From: Bordetella parapertussis
Lineage (GTDB): Bacteria > Pseudomonadota > Gammaproteobacteria > Burkholderiales > Burkholderiaceae_C
Length of the DNA: 24,719 nucleotides
Reading direction: 5' to 3'
Assembly (NCBI GenBank): GCA_945875935.1
Contig: CAMCNE010000029.1
Coordinates: 1-24,719 of the forward strand
Position 1 is the first letter of the stretch, and every line of letters begins with the position of its first letter. Positions 8,759-17,682 of the stretch are shown here, piece after piece. The position numbers and the translations under genes were made by a program. The notes under the pieces were generated by a model, which saw only the letters and a list, made by a program, of their open reading frames with translations, was not told where the DNA came from and searched no databases.

Positions 8759-9211
8759 TCAGCGCTCGGCGGGCGCGTCATCAAGAAAACGGACAAATAC
8801 CCCCGCGTTGGTCGGGCCGAAGGAGCCCAGGTCCACGCGCGTACCTGTCATGGGGTCGAGCAGTGTGAGCCGACCATCGGCGTGGCCGATCAGCTGGAAA
8901 GGCTGCTCGGGGCCAAATCCGTTGCGCTTGCGCTCGCGGGCCAGGCCACGCAGCGAGCCGCGAAAAAAACCGTTCTCTCCGGTCATGTTGTGGATGACGC
9001 GCTGGCTGGGCGCGTCGATCACGTCCACGCTGCCGTCGGCTCGGTCTTCGAAGCGCAGCTCGCGCATCTTGAGGACGGGCGCATCCGGCGTGCTGATGTC
9101 GGTGCCCGACAAACGCACCGATGCCACGCCCAGCACCGTGACGAGCAGCACCGCGCCGATGGCAAACAGCGCGCGGCGGGGCAATACAGGGTCGACCACG
9201 GCAGCGCTCAT
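8759..9211 (-). CDS. puhC: Photosynthetic complex assembly protein PuhC
   Basis: PuhC is a single-span membrane protein needed for efficient reaction-centre/LH1 core formation. The 150-residue product has one membrane helix (about residues 13-33) and a soluble, probably periplasmic, domain with segments such as ENGFFRGSLRGLARER and LLDPMTGTRVDLGSFGPTN, characteristic of the family. The ATG at 9211 was chosen because AGGGAG lies about 8 bases upstream, inside the end of puhB, and because the open frame further upstream overlaps puhB. The puhB stop is only 2 bases away, which suggests translational coupling. Confidence 0.92.
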   Translation of the reverse strand: MSAAVVDPVLPRRALFAIGAVLLVTVLGVASVRLSGTDISTPDAPVLKMRELRFEDRADGSVDVIDAPSQRVIHNMTGENGFFRGSLRGLARERKRNGFGPEQPFQLIGHADGRLTLLDPMTGTRVDLGSFGPTNAGVFVRFLDDAPAER

Positions 9212-9213
9212 GT

Positions 9214-9972
9214 TCAAGCTCCCTGCGTCATACCGGAGTCGCGGCGATCGCCGCGACCCAGCCACGAAGACACCCTGCCCGAGGCGGTTGGCGCAGCCGA
9301 AGCGGCGATGGGCCGCACCGGGTCGGCAGCTGAGCCAGCATCGGCCTGCAGTGCAGTGCTGATGGCCAACCCTGTCGATGCGCTCCATGCGCGAGACAAG
9401 ATCTGGCCGACCTCTTTGGCCTGCGGCACGCAGCGCAGCATCGGCTCGGGACGTGCCAGACGCCATGGCCTGGCATGCGGCCACAGATGAACGAAGCCGA
9501 TCTTGTCATCGCCCGCCAACGCCAGCGTGATGTCTCCGGTTCCGTTGCCGGTGTCATTCATGCCCGCCGAGGCGATGCGTTTGAACGGCAGGTTGAAGGT
9601 GACGTTCAGAACGATTCCGATGCGCATGACCACGCGCTTGTTGGTGATGGTGTAAACGGCTGTGCGTGCCGTCATGATGGCCACACCGAGCAAAGTGCCC
9701 AAGGCGAGCACGGCCAGTGGTGCCACCAGCAGCACAGCCTTCAGCGCAGCCATGGCGGTGCCGCCGTCGACCAGAACCAGCGTTCCGCGAATGGCCAGGA
9801 TGGCCACGAAATAAATGGTCAAGGTGCGCAGAAAAAACACCCGGCGTGCCAGGACGCGCCAGTCCGGCGATCCTTGCCAGAGGATTTTTTCATTGGACGG
9901 CAGGGGCTCGGGAAGGCCAAACGCCGGCTCGAGCTCATGCTCGTGCTCGTGGCCGTCGTAGTTGACCTTCAT
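9214..9972 (-). CDS. puhB: Photosynthetic complex assembly protein PuhB
   Basis: PuhB is a membrane protein that helps assemble the reaction centre. The 252-residue product has two or three predicted membrane helices (about 47-65 and 75-100). These are followed by a bacterial PH-like domain starting near TARTAVYTITNKRVVMRIG and containing LPFKRIASAGM. The N-terminus is rich in His and Glu (residues 7-15), which is more acidic and His-rich than needed for a simple start. The ATG at 9972 overlaps the puhA stop as ATGA, which fixes the start and implies coupled translation. The C-terminal tail is Ala/Ser-rich and probably disordered. Confidence 0.92.
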   Translation of the reverse strand: MKVNYDGHEHEHELEPAFGLPEPLPSNEKILWQGSPDWRVLARRVFFLRTLTIYFVAILAIRGTLVLVDGGTAMAALKAVLLVAPLAVLALGTLLGVAIMTARTAVYTITNKRVVMRIGIVLNVTFNLPFKRIASAGMNDTGNGTGDITLALAGDDKIGFVHLWPHARPWRLARPEPMLRCVPQAKEVGQILSRAWSASTGLAISTALQADAGSAADPVRPIAASAAPTASGRVSSWLGRGDRRDSGMTQGA

Positions 9973-10745
9973 ACCAGTGACTCCTGACGCGACGGCTCGG
10001 CGTAGAGCGTTCCGGCACCGTAATAGGCCATCACCTTTTCTTCTTCGAGCATGGTGATCTGAACCGGGCTGCGGGTGCCGGGCACTCGCGCAAACTGGTG
10101 GCTCATGATCGAATGCACCTTGACGCGTTCGCTGTTGATGCGCGAGAAGTTCATCGGCAGCAGCACGTTGCGTTGCACACCATCGACGTTCACTGCCACC
10201 TCGAGGTAGCGGAACATCATTTCCATCTTGTCGATCCACAGATCGACCACGGTGCCGCCCACCTCATCATCGGCGCCCAGCACGGGCAAGCCACGCGGGT
10301 CGACGTCATTGGCCGCCACCCCATAGCCCTCGGCCACTCGCAGCGGAACGATCTTCGCTTCGCCGTGCCACATGGCGTCGGGGATATCGGCACGGTCGGC
10401 ATAGGCGCCAGGGCCCACGCCGTCGAGCATTGGATTGCCAGTGGGCACCAGCGGCGATCCAGCGTAGCGATAAAGCGGCTGTGCATGCAGCGTCTGGGGC
10501 GAGACCTTGTCGTTCGGGTAGGAGACCTCTTCGCCGTGCTCAAGCAGGAATGTCTTTGGCGTGGGCGTCATCACGAAGCCGTCGCTGTAATCGGTGGCGC
10601 CACAGGGGTGCACCGTTTCCAGCGGGAAACCTTCGCGTTTGCTCTCCATCTGGAGGTAATACACCAGACCGAAGAAAAAGATCCAGAAGATGTAAAGAAC
10701 GATTTGCGCTACGTCGATGTAGCCGGTGATTGCGCCAGTGCCCAT
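9969..10745 (-). CDS. puhA: Photosynthetic reaction centre H subunit
   Basis: PuhA caps the cytoplasmic face of the L/M core and guides proton delivery to quinone QB. The 258-residue protein has the family layout: a short N-terminus, one membrane helix (about residues 11-31), then YYLQMESKREGFPLE and a beta-rich cytoplasmic domain. That domain includes the conserved LWIDKMEMMFRYLEV stretch, which corresponds to the region carrying the proton-pathway acidic residues. The ATG at 10745 follows a strong AGAGGAG about 8 bases upstream, the best ribosome site in this operon, fitting a structural protein made in quantity. It lies 34 bases after lhaA and overlaps puhB by 4 bases. Confidence 0.97.
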   Translation of the reverse strand: MGTGAITGYIDVAQIVLYIFWIFFFGLVYYLQMESKREGFPLETVHPCGATDYSDGFVMTPTPKTFLLEHGEEVSYPNDKVSPQTLHAQPLYRYAGSPLVPTGNPMLDGVGPGAYADRADIPDAMWHGEAKIVPLRVAEGYGVAANDVDPRGLPVLGADDEVGGTVVDLWIDKMEMMFRYLEVAVNVDGVQRNVLLPMNFSRINSERVKVHSIMSHQFARVPGTRSPVQITMLEEEKVMAYYGAGTLYAEPSRQESLV

Positions 10746-10779
10746 GATGTGATCTCCTCTTTTTGACTTGCTAACGACC

Positions 10780-12216
10780 TCAGCCGGGGAACTCGGCCAG
10801 GCCAAACTTGACTTGCGGACGTTGAGGCTCCGCGGCGAAACGAACCAGCGGGCCGATGACGACCAGCGTGGCGAACAACAAAACGATTTCCAGGTGATAG
10901 ACGATGCTGTAGGCCACCGAAGGGTCGGTGAGTGCAGATCCCAGCAGACCGTGCGAAGACAGGCTCGACGCGATATCGCGCAATGCCCCACCGATGGCCA
11001 CCGCCATGCCGCCCGCAGTGGCTTGCACCGCACCCCAGGCGCCCAGCGCGAGCCCGATCTGTCCCGGCCTTTCAAGGTTCATCGCTGCGATCAGGGTGCT
11101 GACGGCAAACAGTCCACCACCCAGGCCGATCAGGCAGGCTCCCGTTCGAAACAGGGCGGGCGAATTCAAGGGGGCGGCGAACACCACGGCCGAGAAGGCC
11201 ACCACCCCGATCAGCAGACCCAAGGCGGCCAGACGGTGGGGATCCAGGCCGCGCCCCAGCCACCGCGCCGCGAGCGCAAAAGCTGCCAGCGCTCCACCGG
11301 CCAGCAGCGCCGTGAGGGTGGTCGTGGAGCCCACGCTCAGGCCCAGGATTTCGCCGCCATACGGCTCGAGGATGATGTCTTGCATGTTGAATGCGGCGGT
11401 GCCCAGCCCCACGGCCAGCATGAAGCGCATGGTCCGGCCCTGGCCGGCAAAGGATCTCCAGCTCGTGGCGAAGTCGGGCTGTGGAATGCGCGGCGATGTG
11501 GCCTGCGGGTTTCGCACTTCCTGCTTCCACATCGCGATCAGGTTCAGCACCAGGGTCACGGCGGCGGCACCTTGAACCACCTTGATCAGCCGCACCTGGC
11601 TGAAGTCAGCCAGCAAGGCGCCAAACACCAGGCTGCTCACCACCATGCCGAGCAACAGCATCACGTACATCAGCGCCACCACGCGCGGGCGCGATTTTTC
11701 AGGGGCGATATCGGTGGCCAGCGCCAGACCTGCGGTCTGGGTGATTTGCGAGCCTGCGCCCACCAGCAAGAAGGCCAGCGCCGAGCTGACCTGCCCGAGC
11801 CAAGGTCCGAAGTTGGAGTCGCCAGACAGCAAGATCAGTGCGAACGGCATGATCGCGAAGCCGGCAAACTGCAGCCACGACCCGATCCAGATGTAGGGCA
11901 CGCGCTTCCAGCCCAGCACCGAGCGGTGGGTGTCTGACTTGAACCCCACCAGCGCGCGAAATGGCGCGAACAGCAAAGGCAGCGCAACCATCAGCGACAC
12001 GATCCAGGCCGCCATGCCCATCTCGAGGATCATCACTCGGTTGAGCGTGCCCACGAGCAGCACGCTGGCCATGCCCACCGTCACCTGGAACAGCGACAGG
12101 CGAAGCAGCCGGCCGAGCGGCAGATCACCCGTGGCCGCATCGGCAAACGGCAGGAGCTCAGGAGTCAGTTTGCGCCACTGTTCGGCGCGGATCCTGAAAG
12201 GGCCAAGGAGATTCAT
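10780..12216 (-). CDS. lhaA: LH1 assembly factor LhaA (PucC/BCD-family MFS protein)
   Basis: LhaA belongs to the bacteriochlorophyll-delivery branch of the major facilitator superfamily and is needed for LH1 assembly. The 478-residue product shows about 12 hydrophobic helices. Family landmarks are FRALVGFKSDTHRSVLGWKRVPYIW near residues 85-110, GAGSQITQTAGLALATDI, and NMQDIILEPYGGEILGLSV in the second half. The ATG at 12216 overlaps the bchM stop as ATGA. The location between bchM and puhA is the same as for lhaA (F1696) in Rhodobacter, which favours LhaA over its paralogues PucC and Bch2. Confidence 0.94.
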   Translation of the reverse strand: MNLLGPFRIRAEQWRKLTPELLPFADAATGDLPLGRLLRLSLFQVTVGMASVLLVGTLNRVMILEMGMAAWIVSLMVALPLLFAPFRALVGFKSDTHRSVLGWKRVPYIWIGSWLQFAGFAIMPFALILLSGDSNFGPWLGQVSSALAFLLVGAGSQITQTAGLALATDIAPEKSRPRVVALMYVMLLLGMVVSSLVFGALLADFSQVRLIKVVQGAAAVTLVLNLIAMWKQEVRNPQATSPRIPQPDFATSWRSFAGQGRTMRFMLAVGLGTAAFNMQDIILEPYGGEILGLSVGSTTTLTALLAGGALAAFALAARWLGRGLDPHRLAALGLLIGVVAFSAVVFAAPLNSPALFRTGACLIGLGGGLFAVSTLIAAMNLERPGQIGLALGAWGAVQATAGGMAVAIGGALRDIASSLSSHGLLGSALTDPSVAYSIVYHLEIVLLFATLVVIGPLVRFAAEPQRPQVKFGLAEFPG

Positions 12217-12926
12217 TTGCGAATCAGCTCCAACGCCTGCGAGGTGTAAAAACCGCTGGAGATCCGCTGGGTGCGACCGCGTTGCCAGCCCTTGAAGGAC
12301 GCATCAGTGTCCAGCAGTCGGTAGAGCTTCGATTCGGCCACGGGCTCGATCCACGGCGCACGATCGCTGCGAGGCAGCAGGCGGCCCACCGCCCGGAACA
12401 TGATCAGAGCCGGGTTGCTCGGGGCATAGGTGAACAGCAGACCCTTGCGGGTGCGCTCGGTCAGGCCGGCGATCACGCGAACTGCGTCTTGCGTCTGGTA
12501 GTGGATGAGCGAATCCATGCCCACCACATAGTCGAATTCACCCAGCGCTGCATCGAGCATGTCGCCCGAACGGAAGTCGATGCGACCCACGCTGTGCTCG
12601 CTGGTCAACTCGGCGGGTTGACGGTCGCGTGCCAGATCAACCAGCGTGGGCGACAGGTCGATCGCCAGCACCTGAGCGCCGCGCCGCGCCGCCTCGACCG
12701 CCAGCGCGCCAGTGCCGCAGCCGGCATCGAGCAGCCGCATGCCGGTCATGTCGGCGGGTAACCAGTCCAGCAGGGTGTTGCGCATGCGATCGCGGCCGGC
12801 GCGTACCGTGGCGCGGATGCGCCCCACGGGCGCGTCCGAGGTGAGCCTGGCCCAGGCCTGAACCGCGGTGCGATCGAAGTAGTCCTCGATCTTGCTGCGA
12901 CGCTCGGTGTAGCTGACGGTGTCCAT
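12213..12926 (-). CDS. bchM: Mg-protoporphyrin IX O-methyltransferase
   Basis: BchM transfers a methyl group from S-adenosylmethionine to the ring C propionate of Mg-protoporphyrin IX, making the substrate of AcsF. The SAM-binding motif LLDAGCGTG is at residues 65-73, followed by an acidic strand end (AIDLS). The N-terminus has the family segment ERRSKIEDYFDRTAVQAW. I chose the ATG at 12926 (237 residues), with a weak GGA upstream, because homologues begin near this point. A TTG at 12959 would overlap the bchL stop as TTGA and add 11 residues, but it lacks a Shine-Dalgarno. The 3' end overlaps lhaA by 4 bases. Confidence 0.94.
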   Translation of the reverse strand: MDTVSYTERRSKIEDYFDRTAVQAWARLTSDAPVGRIRATVRAGRDRMRNTLLDWLPADMTGMRLLDAGCGTGALAVEAARRGAQVLAIDLSPTLVDLARDRQPAELTSEHSVGRIDFRSGDMLDAALGEFDYVVGMDSLIHYQTQDAVRVIAGLTERTRKGLLFTYAPSNPALIMFRAVGRLLPRSDRAPWIEPVAESKLYRLLDTDASFKGWQRGRTQRISSGFYTSQALELIRK

Positions 12927-12955
12927 TCGGTTGTCCGTTGTGTTGTCGGCGGGAT

Positions 12956-13879
12956 TCAATCGAAGCCCAGCAGATCAAAGATGTCGCGGTCTTTCATGGG
13001 CACGGCGTTCATCGGCTCGGTGCCCAGCCACAACGAGGCAGCCAGGCGCATGTATTCCTTTTGCACCGCCTCGAGTTCGGGCGAGTACTCCATCTCGAAG
13101 AGGGTGGATTTCTTCAGGCGGCTGCGACGGATCACGTCCAGATCAGGGAAGTGCGCGGCCAGCTTCAGGCCGATCTGCGCGTTGTACTTGTCAATCTGAT
13201 CGGTCTCGCGGCTGCGGTTGGCGATCACCCCGCCCAGTCGCACGTTGTAGTTCTTGGCCTTGGCGCCGATGGCCTGCACGATGCGGTTCATCGCGAAGAT
13301 CGAGTCGAAGTCGTTGGCCGTGACGATGAGCGCACGATCCGCGTGCTGCAGCGGCGCCGCAAAGCCGCCGCACACCACGTCGCCCAGCACGTCGAAGATC
13401 ACCACGTCGGTGTCTTCGAGCAGGTGGTGCTCTTTCAAAAGCTTGACGGTCTGGCCGACCACATAGCCGCCACAGCCGGTGCCAGCTGGCGGACCGCCCG
13501 CTTCGACGCACATCACGCCGTTGTAGCCGGGGAAGACGAAGTCTTCGACGCGCAGTTCTTCGGCATGGAAGTCGACCGTCTCCAGCACGTCGATGACGGT
13601 GGGCAGCATCTTCTTGGTCAGCGTGAAGGTCGAGTCGTGCTTGGGATCGCAGCCGATTTGCAGCACCCGCTTGCCGAGCTTCGAAAAGGCGGCCGACAGG
13701 TTGCTCGAGGTCGTGCTCTTGCCGATGCCGCCCTTGCCGTAGATCGCAAAGACCTTGGCATTGCCGATCTTCATATTGGGGTCGAGTTCAACCTGAACGC
13801 TGCCCTCGCCATCGAGCCTGAGGTTCTTTCTGACGCCGGGACTCTTGATGTCAGGGATGGGGACTGTGGTTGTGCTCAT
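12956..13879 (-). CDS. bchL: Light-independent protochlorophyllide reductase, iron protein BchL
   Basis: BchL is the NifH-like ATPase dimer that feeds electrons to the BchN/BchB core. The 307-residue protein carries the P-loop YGKGGIGKST (residues 47-56). The two cluster cysteines are C136 in PAGTGCGGY and C170 in DVLGDVVCGGF, which together hold one [4Fe-4S] cluster across the dimer. The ATG at 13879 overlaps the bchH stop as ATGA and has GGAG 7 bases upstream. The enzyme is oxygen-sensitive in the known family, yet it sits in an operon with the oxygen-using AcsF. Aerobic phototrophs carry the same combination. Confidence 0.98.
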   Translation of the reverse strand: MSTTTVPIPDIKSPGVRKNLRLDGEGSVQVELDPNMKIGNAKVFAIYGKGGIGKSTTSSNLSAAFSKLGKRVLQIGCDPKHDSTFTLTKKMLPTVIDVLETVDFHAEELRVEDFVFPGYNGVMCVEAGGPPAGTGCGGYVVGQTVKLLKEHHLLEDTDVVIFDVLGDVVCGGFAAPLQHADRALIVTANDFDSIFAMNRIVQAIGAKAKNYNVRLGGVIANRSRETDQIDKYNAQIGLKLAAHFPDLDVIRRSRLKKSTLFEMEYSPELEAVQKEYMRLAASLWLGTEPMNAVPMKDRDIFDLLGFD

Positions 13880-16800
13880 GCGTTTACTCCTTCGTAAATA
13901 CCTTCAAGGCGGTCTTCGAGTTCTTCGCCAGCGCGCCTCAAGGCCTCAAGGGTCTCGGGGTCGGGCTGCCAGTAGTTGCGCTCTGACGCTTCGATCAGTC
14001 GGTTGGCGACTCGCGCAGAGGCGGTCGGGTTCAGCTTGGCCAGACGCTCACGCATCTCGGGGTCCAGCATGAAGGTCTCGGTCAGCTGCTTGTAGACCCA
14101 AGGCTGTACCTGCCCGGTGGTCGCGGACCAGCCCATGGTGTTGGTGACATGCACTTCGATCTGACGCACGCCTTCGTAGCCGTGTTCCAGCATGCCCTCG
14201 TACCACTTGGGGTTGAGCATGCGGGTGCGGGTCTCGAGGGCCACCTGCTCGCGCAGTGTGCGAACAGCGCCGTCGCCCTTGGTCTGGTCGCCGATGTAGA
14301 CCGGCGGCGCCTCACCACCCTTGGCCACTTTCACTGCCTGGGTGATGCCGCCCAGCGTGTCGAAGTAGTTGTCGACGGTGGTCACGCCCAACTCGACCGA
14401 ATCGAGGTTCTGGTAGGTGAGCTGCACGTTGGCGAGCACGCTTTGCATCAGTGCCGACTGCTGCACCGCACGACCCGTGCGACCGTACGCAAAGCCCTTG
14501 CGGCGCGAGTAGGTCTCGGCCAGTTCGCCCTCATCGGACCACTTGCTGCTTTCGACCAGGTTGTTCACGTTGGAGCCGTAGGCGCCTTCTGCGTTGCCGT
14601 AGACACGCAGCGAGGCGATCTCCAGCGTGCAGCCGTGCTCTTGCTGGTAGGCCAGGGCGTGGCGACGGATGTGGTTCATCTCGAGGGGTTCATCGGCTGC
14701 CGATGCAGCGAGGAAGGCAGCCTCGGCCAGCAGCTTGATCTGCAGCGGCATCAGATCGCGGAAGATGCCCGACAGGGTGATCACCACATCGACGCGAGCG
14801 CGGCCCAGTTTTTCAAGCGGTATCAGCGACGCACCAGCGATGCGGCCGTAGCTGTCAAACCGCGGCAGCGCACCCATGAGCGCCAGCGCCTGGGCAATCG
14901 GCGCGCCTTCGTTCTTGAGGTTATCGCTGCCCCACAGCACCATGGCGATCGACTCGGGCAACGGATTGCCATCGGCCATGTGACGCTGCAGCAGCAGTTC
15001 TGCCTGATTGGCGCCATCCTTCACGGCAAAGTTGCTGGGGATGCGGAACGGATCGAAACCGTGGATGTTGCGGCCGGTGGGCAGCACCTCAGGTGTGCGC
15101 AGGATGTCGCCACCCGGCGCCGGGCGAATGAAGCGCGCATCGAGGGCTCGCAACAGGCCAGCCACTTCGGTCTCTTCGGCCAGGATCTTGTCCATGCCGG
15201 CGAGCTCTGTGATCATGTCGCGTGAGGCGTCATCGCGGGGCATCCCAGCCAGATCAAGCACTTGCTCGACGCTGCGACCGGCGACCAGCGCCTCGATGGC
15301 CGCACGCTCCACATGCAGACCATGCGATGCATCAGCCACCGACACCAGCATGTCGACGCGCTCGGCTTCGGTGGCAGCGCGGCCGGTCACATGCAGGCCA
15401 TGCGGAATCAGCGTGTATTCCATCTCCAGCATCTGCTCGGACAGCTTCGTCACACGCACGTCGACGGCGATCGACGAGGCATCGTCAGGCGACAGCACCC
15501 ACAGCGGCTCGGCTTCGGCCAGATCGAGTTCGGCCGCTTGCGACTGGATCAGCGCGGCGACTTCAGCGCGATCCGCAGCGTTGCGCTCCATGCTGCGCCA
15601 GCGATCGATGGAACTCTTGAGGTCATTGAGCCCGCGGTACAGACCGGCCTGGCTCACCGGCGGGGTGAGGTAGCTGACCAGCGTGGCACCGGAGCGGCGC
15701 TTGGCGATGGCGCCTTCGGATGGGTTGTTGGAGGCGTAGAGATAGATGTTGGGCAGATCGTCGATGAGACGGTCTGGCCAGCAGGTGCCACTCATGCCGC
15801 TTTGCTTGCCGGGCATGAACTCGAGCGCGCCGTGCGTGCCGAAGTGCAGCACCGCATGCGCCTTGAAGTCTTCACGCAGATAACGGTAGAAAGCCGAGAA
15901 GGCGTGCGTTGGCGAGAGACCTTTTTCGAACAGCAACCGCATCGGATCGCCTTCGTAGCCGAACGCAGGCTGCACGCTGATCAGTACATTGCCGTACTGC
16001 TTGCCCAGCACGAAGATCGAACTGCCATTGCTGAGCTGGCGACCCGGTGCCGGACCCCATTGCGCCTCGATCTCGGTCAGCCAGCGCTCGCGCCGAACGT
16101 GGTCGCTCGCCGAAATCAGCGCGTGCACATTGGCGTCGGTGCCGTGCTGCTGCGCATTGCCCTTGAGCACGTCATCACGCAGTTCATCCACGCTTTGCGG
16201 CATGTCGACCGTGTAACCCTCTGCCTTCATGGCTGTCAGGGTGTGGAACATCGACTCGAACACCGACAGGTAGGCGGCCGAGCCGATGTTGCCGGCGTTG
16301 GGCGGGAAATTGAAGATGACAACAGCCACCTTGCGCTGCGAGCGTTCGCTGCGACGCAAGGCCACCAGCTTGGTCACGCGTGCAGCGAGCATCAGCGCGC
16401 GCTCCGGGCACGACTGCATGTCCTGAGCCGAGTCGGTGGGCTTGAAGGTGCAGGCGTGGTGACAGCCGGTGCAGGTCACTCCGGGCGCTCCAGGACGACC
16501 ACCAAACACCATCGGTCCGGTGGCCCCATCGAGCTCGGGGATGGCCACCATGATGGTGCTTTCCACCGGCATCAGGCCACGATCCGAACCGCCCCAGTGG
16601 TCCAGCGTTTGAAACTCGACCGGGTTGGCCGACACGTAAGGAACGTCCAGGTCTGCCAGCACATCTGCAGCGGCCTTGGAATCGTTGTAGGCGGGACCTC
16701 CGACCAGCGAGAAGCCGGTCAGCGACACCACCGCATCAACGATCACGCGGCCGTCCTTCTTGAAGAACTGGTCAATGGCGGGGCGCGAATCGAGCCCGGC

Positions 16801-17682
16801 GGCAAATGCGGGAATCACGCGCATTCCGCGCGCTTCAAGCGCGGCGATCACACCGTCGTAGTGACCGGCATTGTTCGACAGCAAATAAGAGCGCAGCAAC
16901 AGCACGCCCACGGTGCCGCTCTGGCCGCCAAGGGGCGGCTTGGGCAGCGACTCGGCCTCGTGCGCAAAGCGTCCGGGCATGCGCGAGTGATAAACGCCGA
17001 CCTCTGGGTAATCGACGGGCGGCTGGACCTTGGTGAGACCACGCAGCACCCGGCGAGGGCCATCCGCGCCACGGTCGACCACGTGGCGCACGAGATTGAG
17101 CATGTTCTCGTCGGAGCCACCGATCCAGTACTGCATGGTCATGAAATAGGCGCGAACGTCCTGAGCCGTTCCGGGGATGAAGCGCAGCATCTGCGGAATG
17201 CGACGCAGCATCTTCATCTGGGCCGCACCGCCGGTGGAGTTCTTTTCCTTGTTGCCGCGCAGCTTCTTCAGCAGCGCCATCGGGCCGCTAGCCGGCTTGG
17301 CCATGTCGAAGTTGCCCAGGCGTGTCAGCTTGACCACCTCGCTGGCCGAAGCCATGCAGATCATGGCGTCGCAGTTGTCGCGGCGTGCGACCAGGTCTTC
17401 CATCACCGGCAGAAAGTGTTCTTCCAGGAACAACATGCCCGCCACGATGATGTCGGCCGCAGCGATGTCCGCCTTGCAGCGCGCCAGTGCCGCTGGGTTG
17501 TTGGCGTATTCGGACGCCGCATGCATCGACAACTGCAGACCCGGCAGTTCACGGCGCAGGGTCAGCATCGCGCGATCCGTCGCGCTGGCCAGATGGGTGT
17601 CCATCGTGACCACCGCAATACGCACTGCGGTGTGCGCTGCTGCCTTCTTCGCCTCAGCTGCCGAAGTGAGCTTTTGCGTCAT
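13876..17682 (-). CDS. bchH: Magnesium chelatase subunit H
   Basis: BchH is the large porphyrin-binding subunit of Mg chelatase. With BchI and BchD it inserts Mg into protoporphyrin IX, the first step towards bacteriochlorophyll. The 1268-residue product has the normal length. It contains the family motif GTHGALE (about residues 615-621, with H617 and E621), the segment GHCP-like CTGCHHACTFKPTD near residue 405, and a C-terminal MGWSATTGQVQPWVY block. The ATG at 17682 was chosen, with GAGG about 7 bases upstream; an in-frame TTG at 17694 is less likely. The start lies inside bchB, a 29-base overlap. bchI and bchD are not in this window. Confidence 0.97.
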   Translation of the reverse strand: MTQKLTSAAEAKKAAAHTAVRIAVVTMDTHLASATDRAMLTLRRELPGLQLSMHAASEYANNPAALARCKADIAAADIIVAGMLFLEEHFLPVMEDLVARRDNCDAMICMASASEVVKLTRLGNFDMAKPASGPMALLKKLRGNKEKNSTGGAAQMKMLRRIPQMLRFIPGTAQDVRAYFMTMQYWIGGSDENMLNLVRHVVDRGADGPRRVLRGLTKVQPPVDYPEVGVYHSRMPGRFAHEAESLPKPPLGGQSGTVGVLLLRSYLLSNNAGHYDGVIAALEARGMRVIPAFAAGLDSRPAIDQFFKKDGRVIVDAVVSLTGFSLVGGPAYNDSKAAADVLADLDVPYVSANPVEFQTLDHWGGSDRGLMPVESTIMVAIPELDGATGPMVFGGRPGAPGVTCTGCHHACTFKPTDSAQDMQSCPERALMLAARVTKLVALRRSERSQRKVAVVIFNFPPNAGNIGSAAYLSVFESMFHTLTAMKAEGYTVDMPQSVDELRDDVLKGNAQQHGTDANVHALISASDHVRRERWLTEIEAQWGPAPGRQLSNGSSIFVLGKQYGNVLISVQPAFGYEGDPMRLLFEKGLSPTHAFSAFYRYLREDFKAHAVLHFGTHGALEFMPGKQSGMSGTCWPDRLIDDLPNIYLYASNNPSEGAIAKRRSGATLVSYLTPPVSQAGLYRGLNDLKSSIDRWRSMERNAADRAEVAALIQSQAAELDLAEAEPLWVLSPDDASSIAVDVRVTKLSEQMLEMEYTLIPHGLHVTGRAATEAERVDMLVSVADASHGLHVERAAIEALVAGRSVEQVLDLAGMPRDDASRDMITELAGMDKILAEETEVAGLLRALDARFIRPAPGGDILRTPEVLPTGRNIHGFDPFRIPSNFAVKDGANQAELLLQRHMADGNPLPESIAMVLWGSDNLKNEGAPIAQALALMGALPRFDSYGRIAGASLIPLEKLGRARVDVVITLSGIFRDLMPLQIKLLAEAAFLAASAADEPLEMNHIRRHALAYQQEHGCTLEIASLRVYGNAEGAYGSNVNNLVESSKWSDEGELAETYSRRKGFAYGRTGRAVQQSALMQSVLANVQLTYQNLDSVELGVTTVDNYFDTLGGITQAVKVAKGGEAPPVYIGDQTKGDGAVRTLREQVALETRTRMLNPKWYEGMLEHGYEGVRQIEVHVTNTMGWSATTGQVQPWVYKQLTETFMLDPEMRERLAKLNPTASARVANRLIEASERNYWQPDPETLEALRRAGEELEDRLEGIYEGVNA

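Noticed and set aside
8544..9490. Overlapping open frames on the + strand opposite acsF, puhC and puhB
   Set aside because: They cross three well-supported genes and have no domain or start signal.
12927..12959. TTG start for bchM overlapping the bchL stop
   Set aside because: No Shine-Dalgarno precedes it, and homologues begin near the ATG at 12926.
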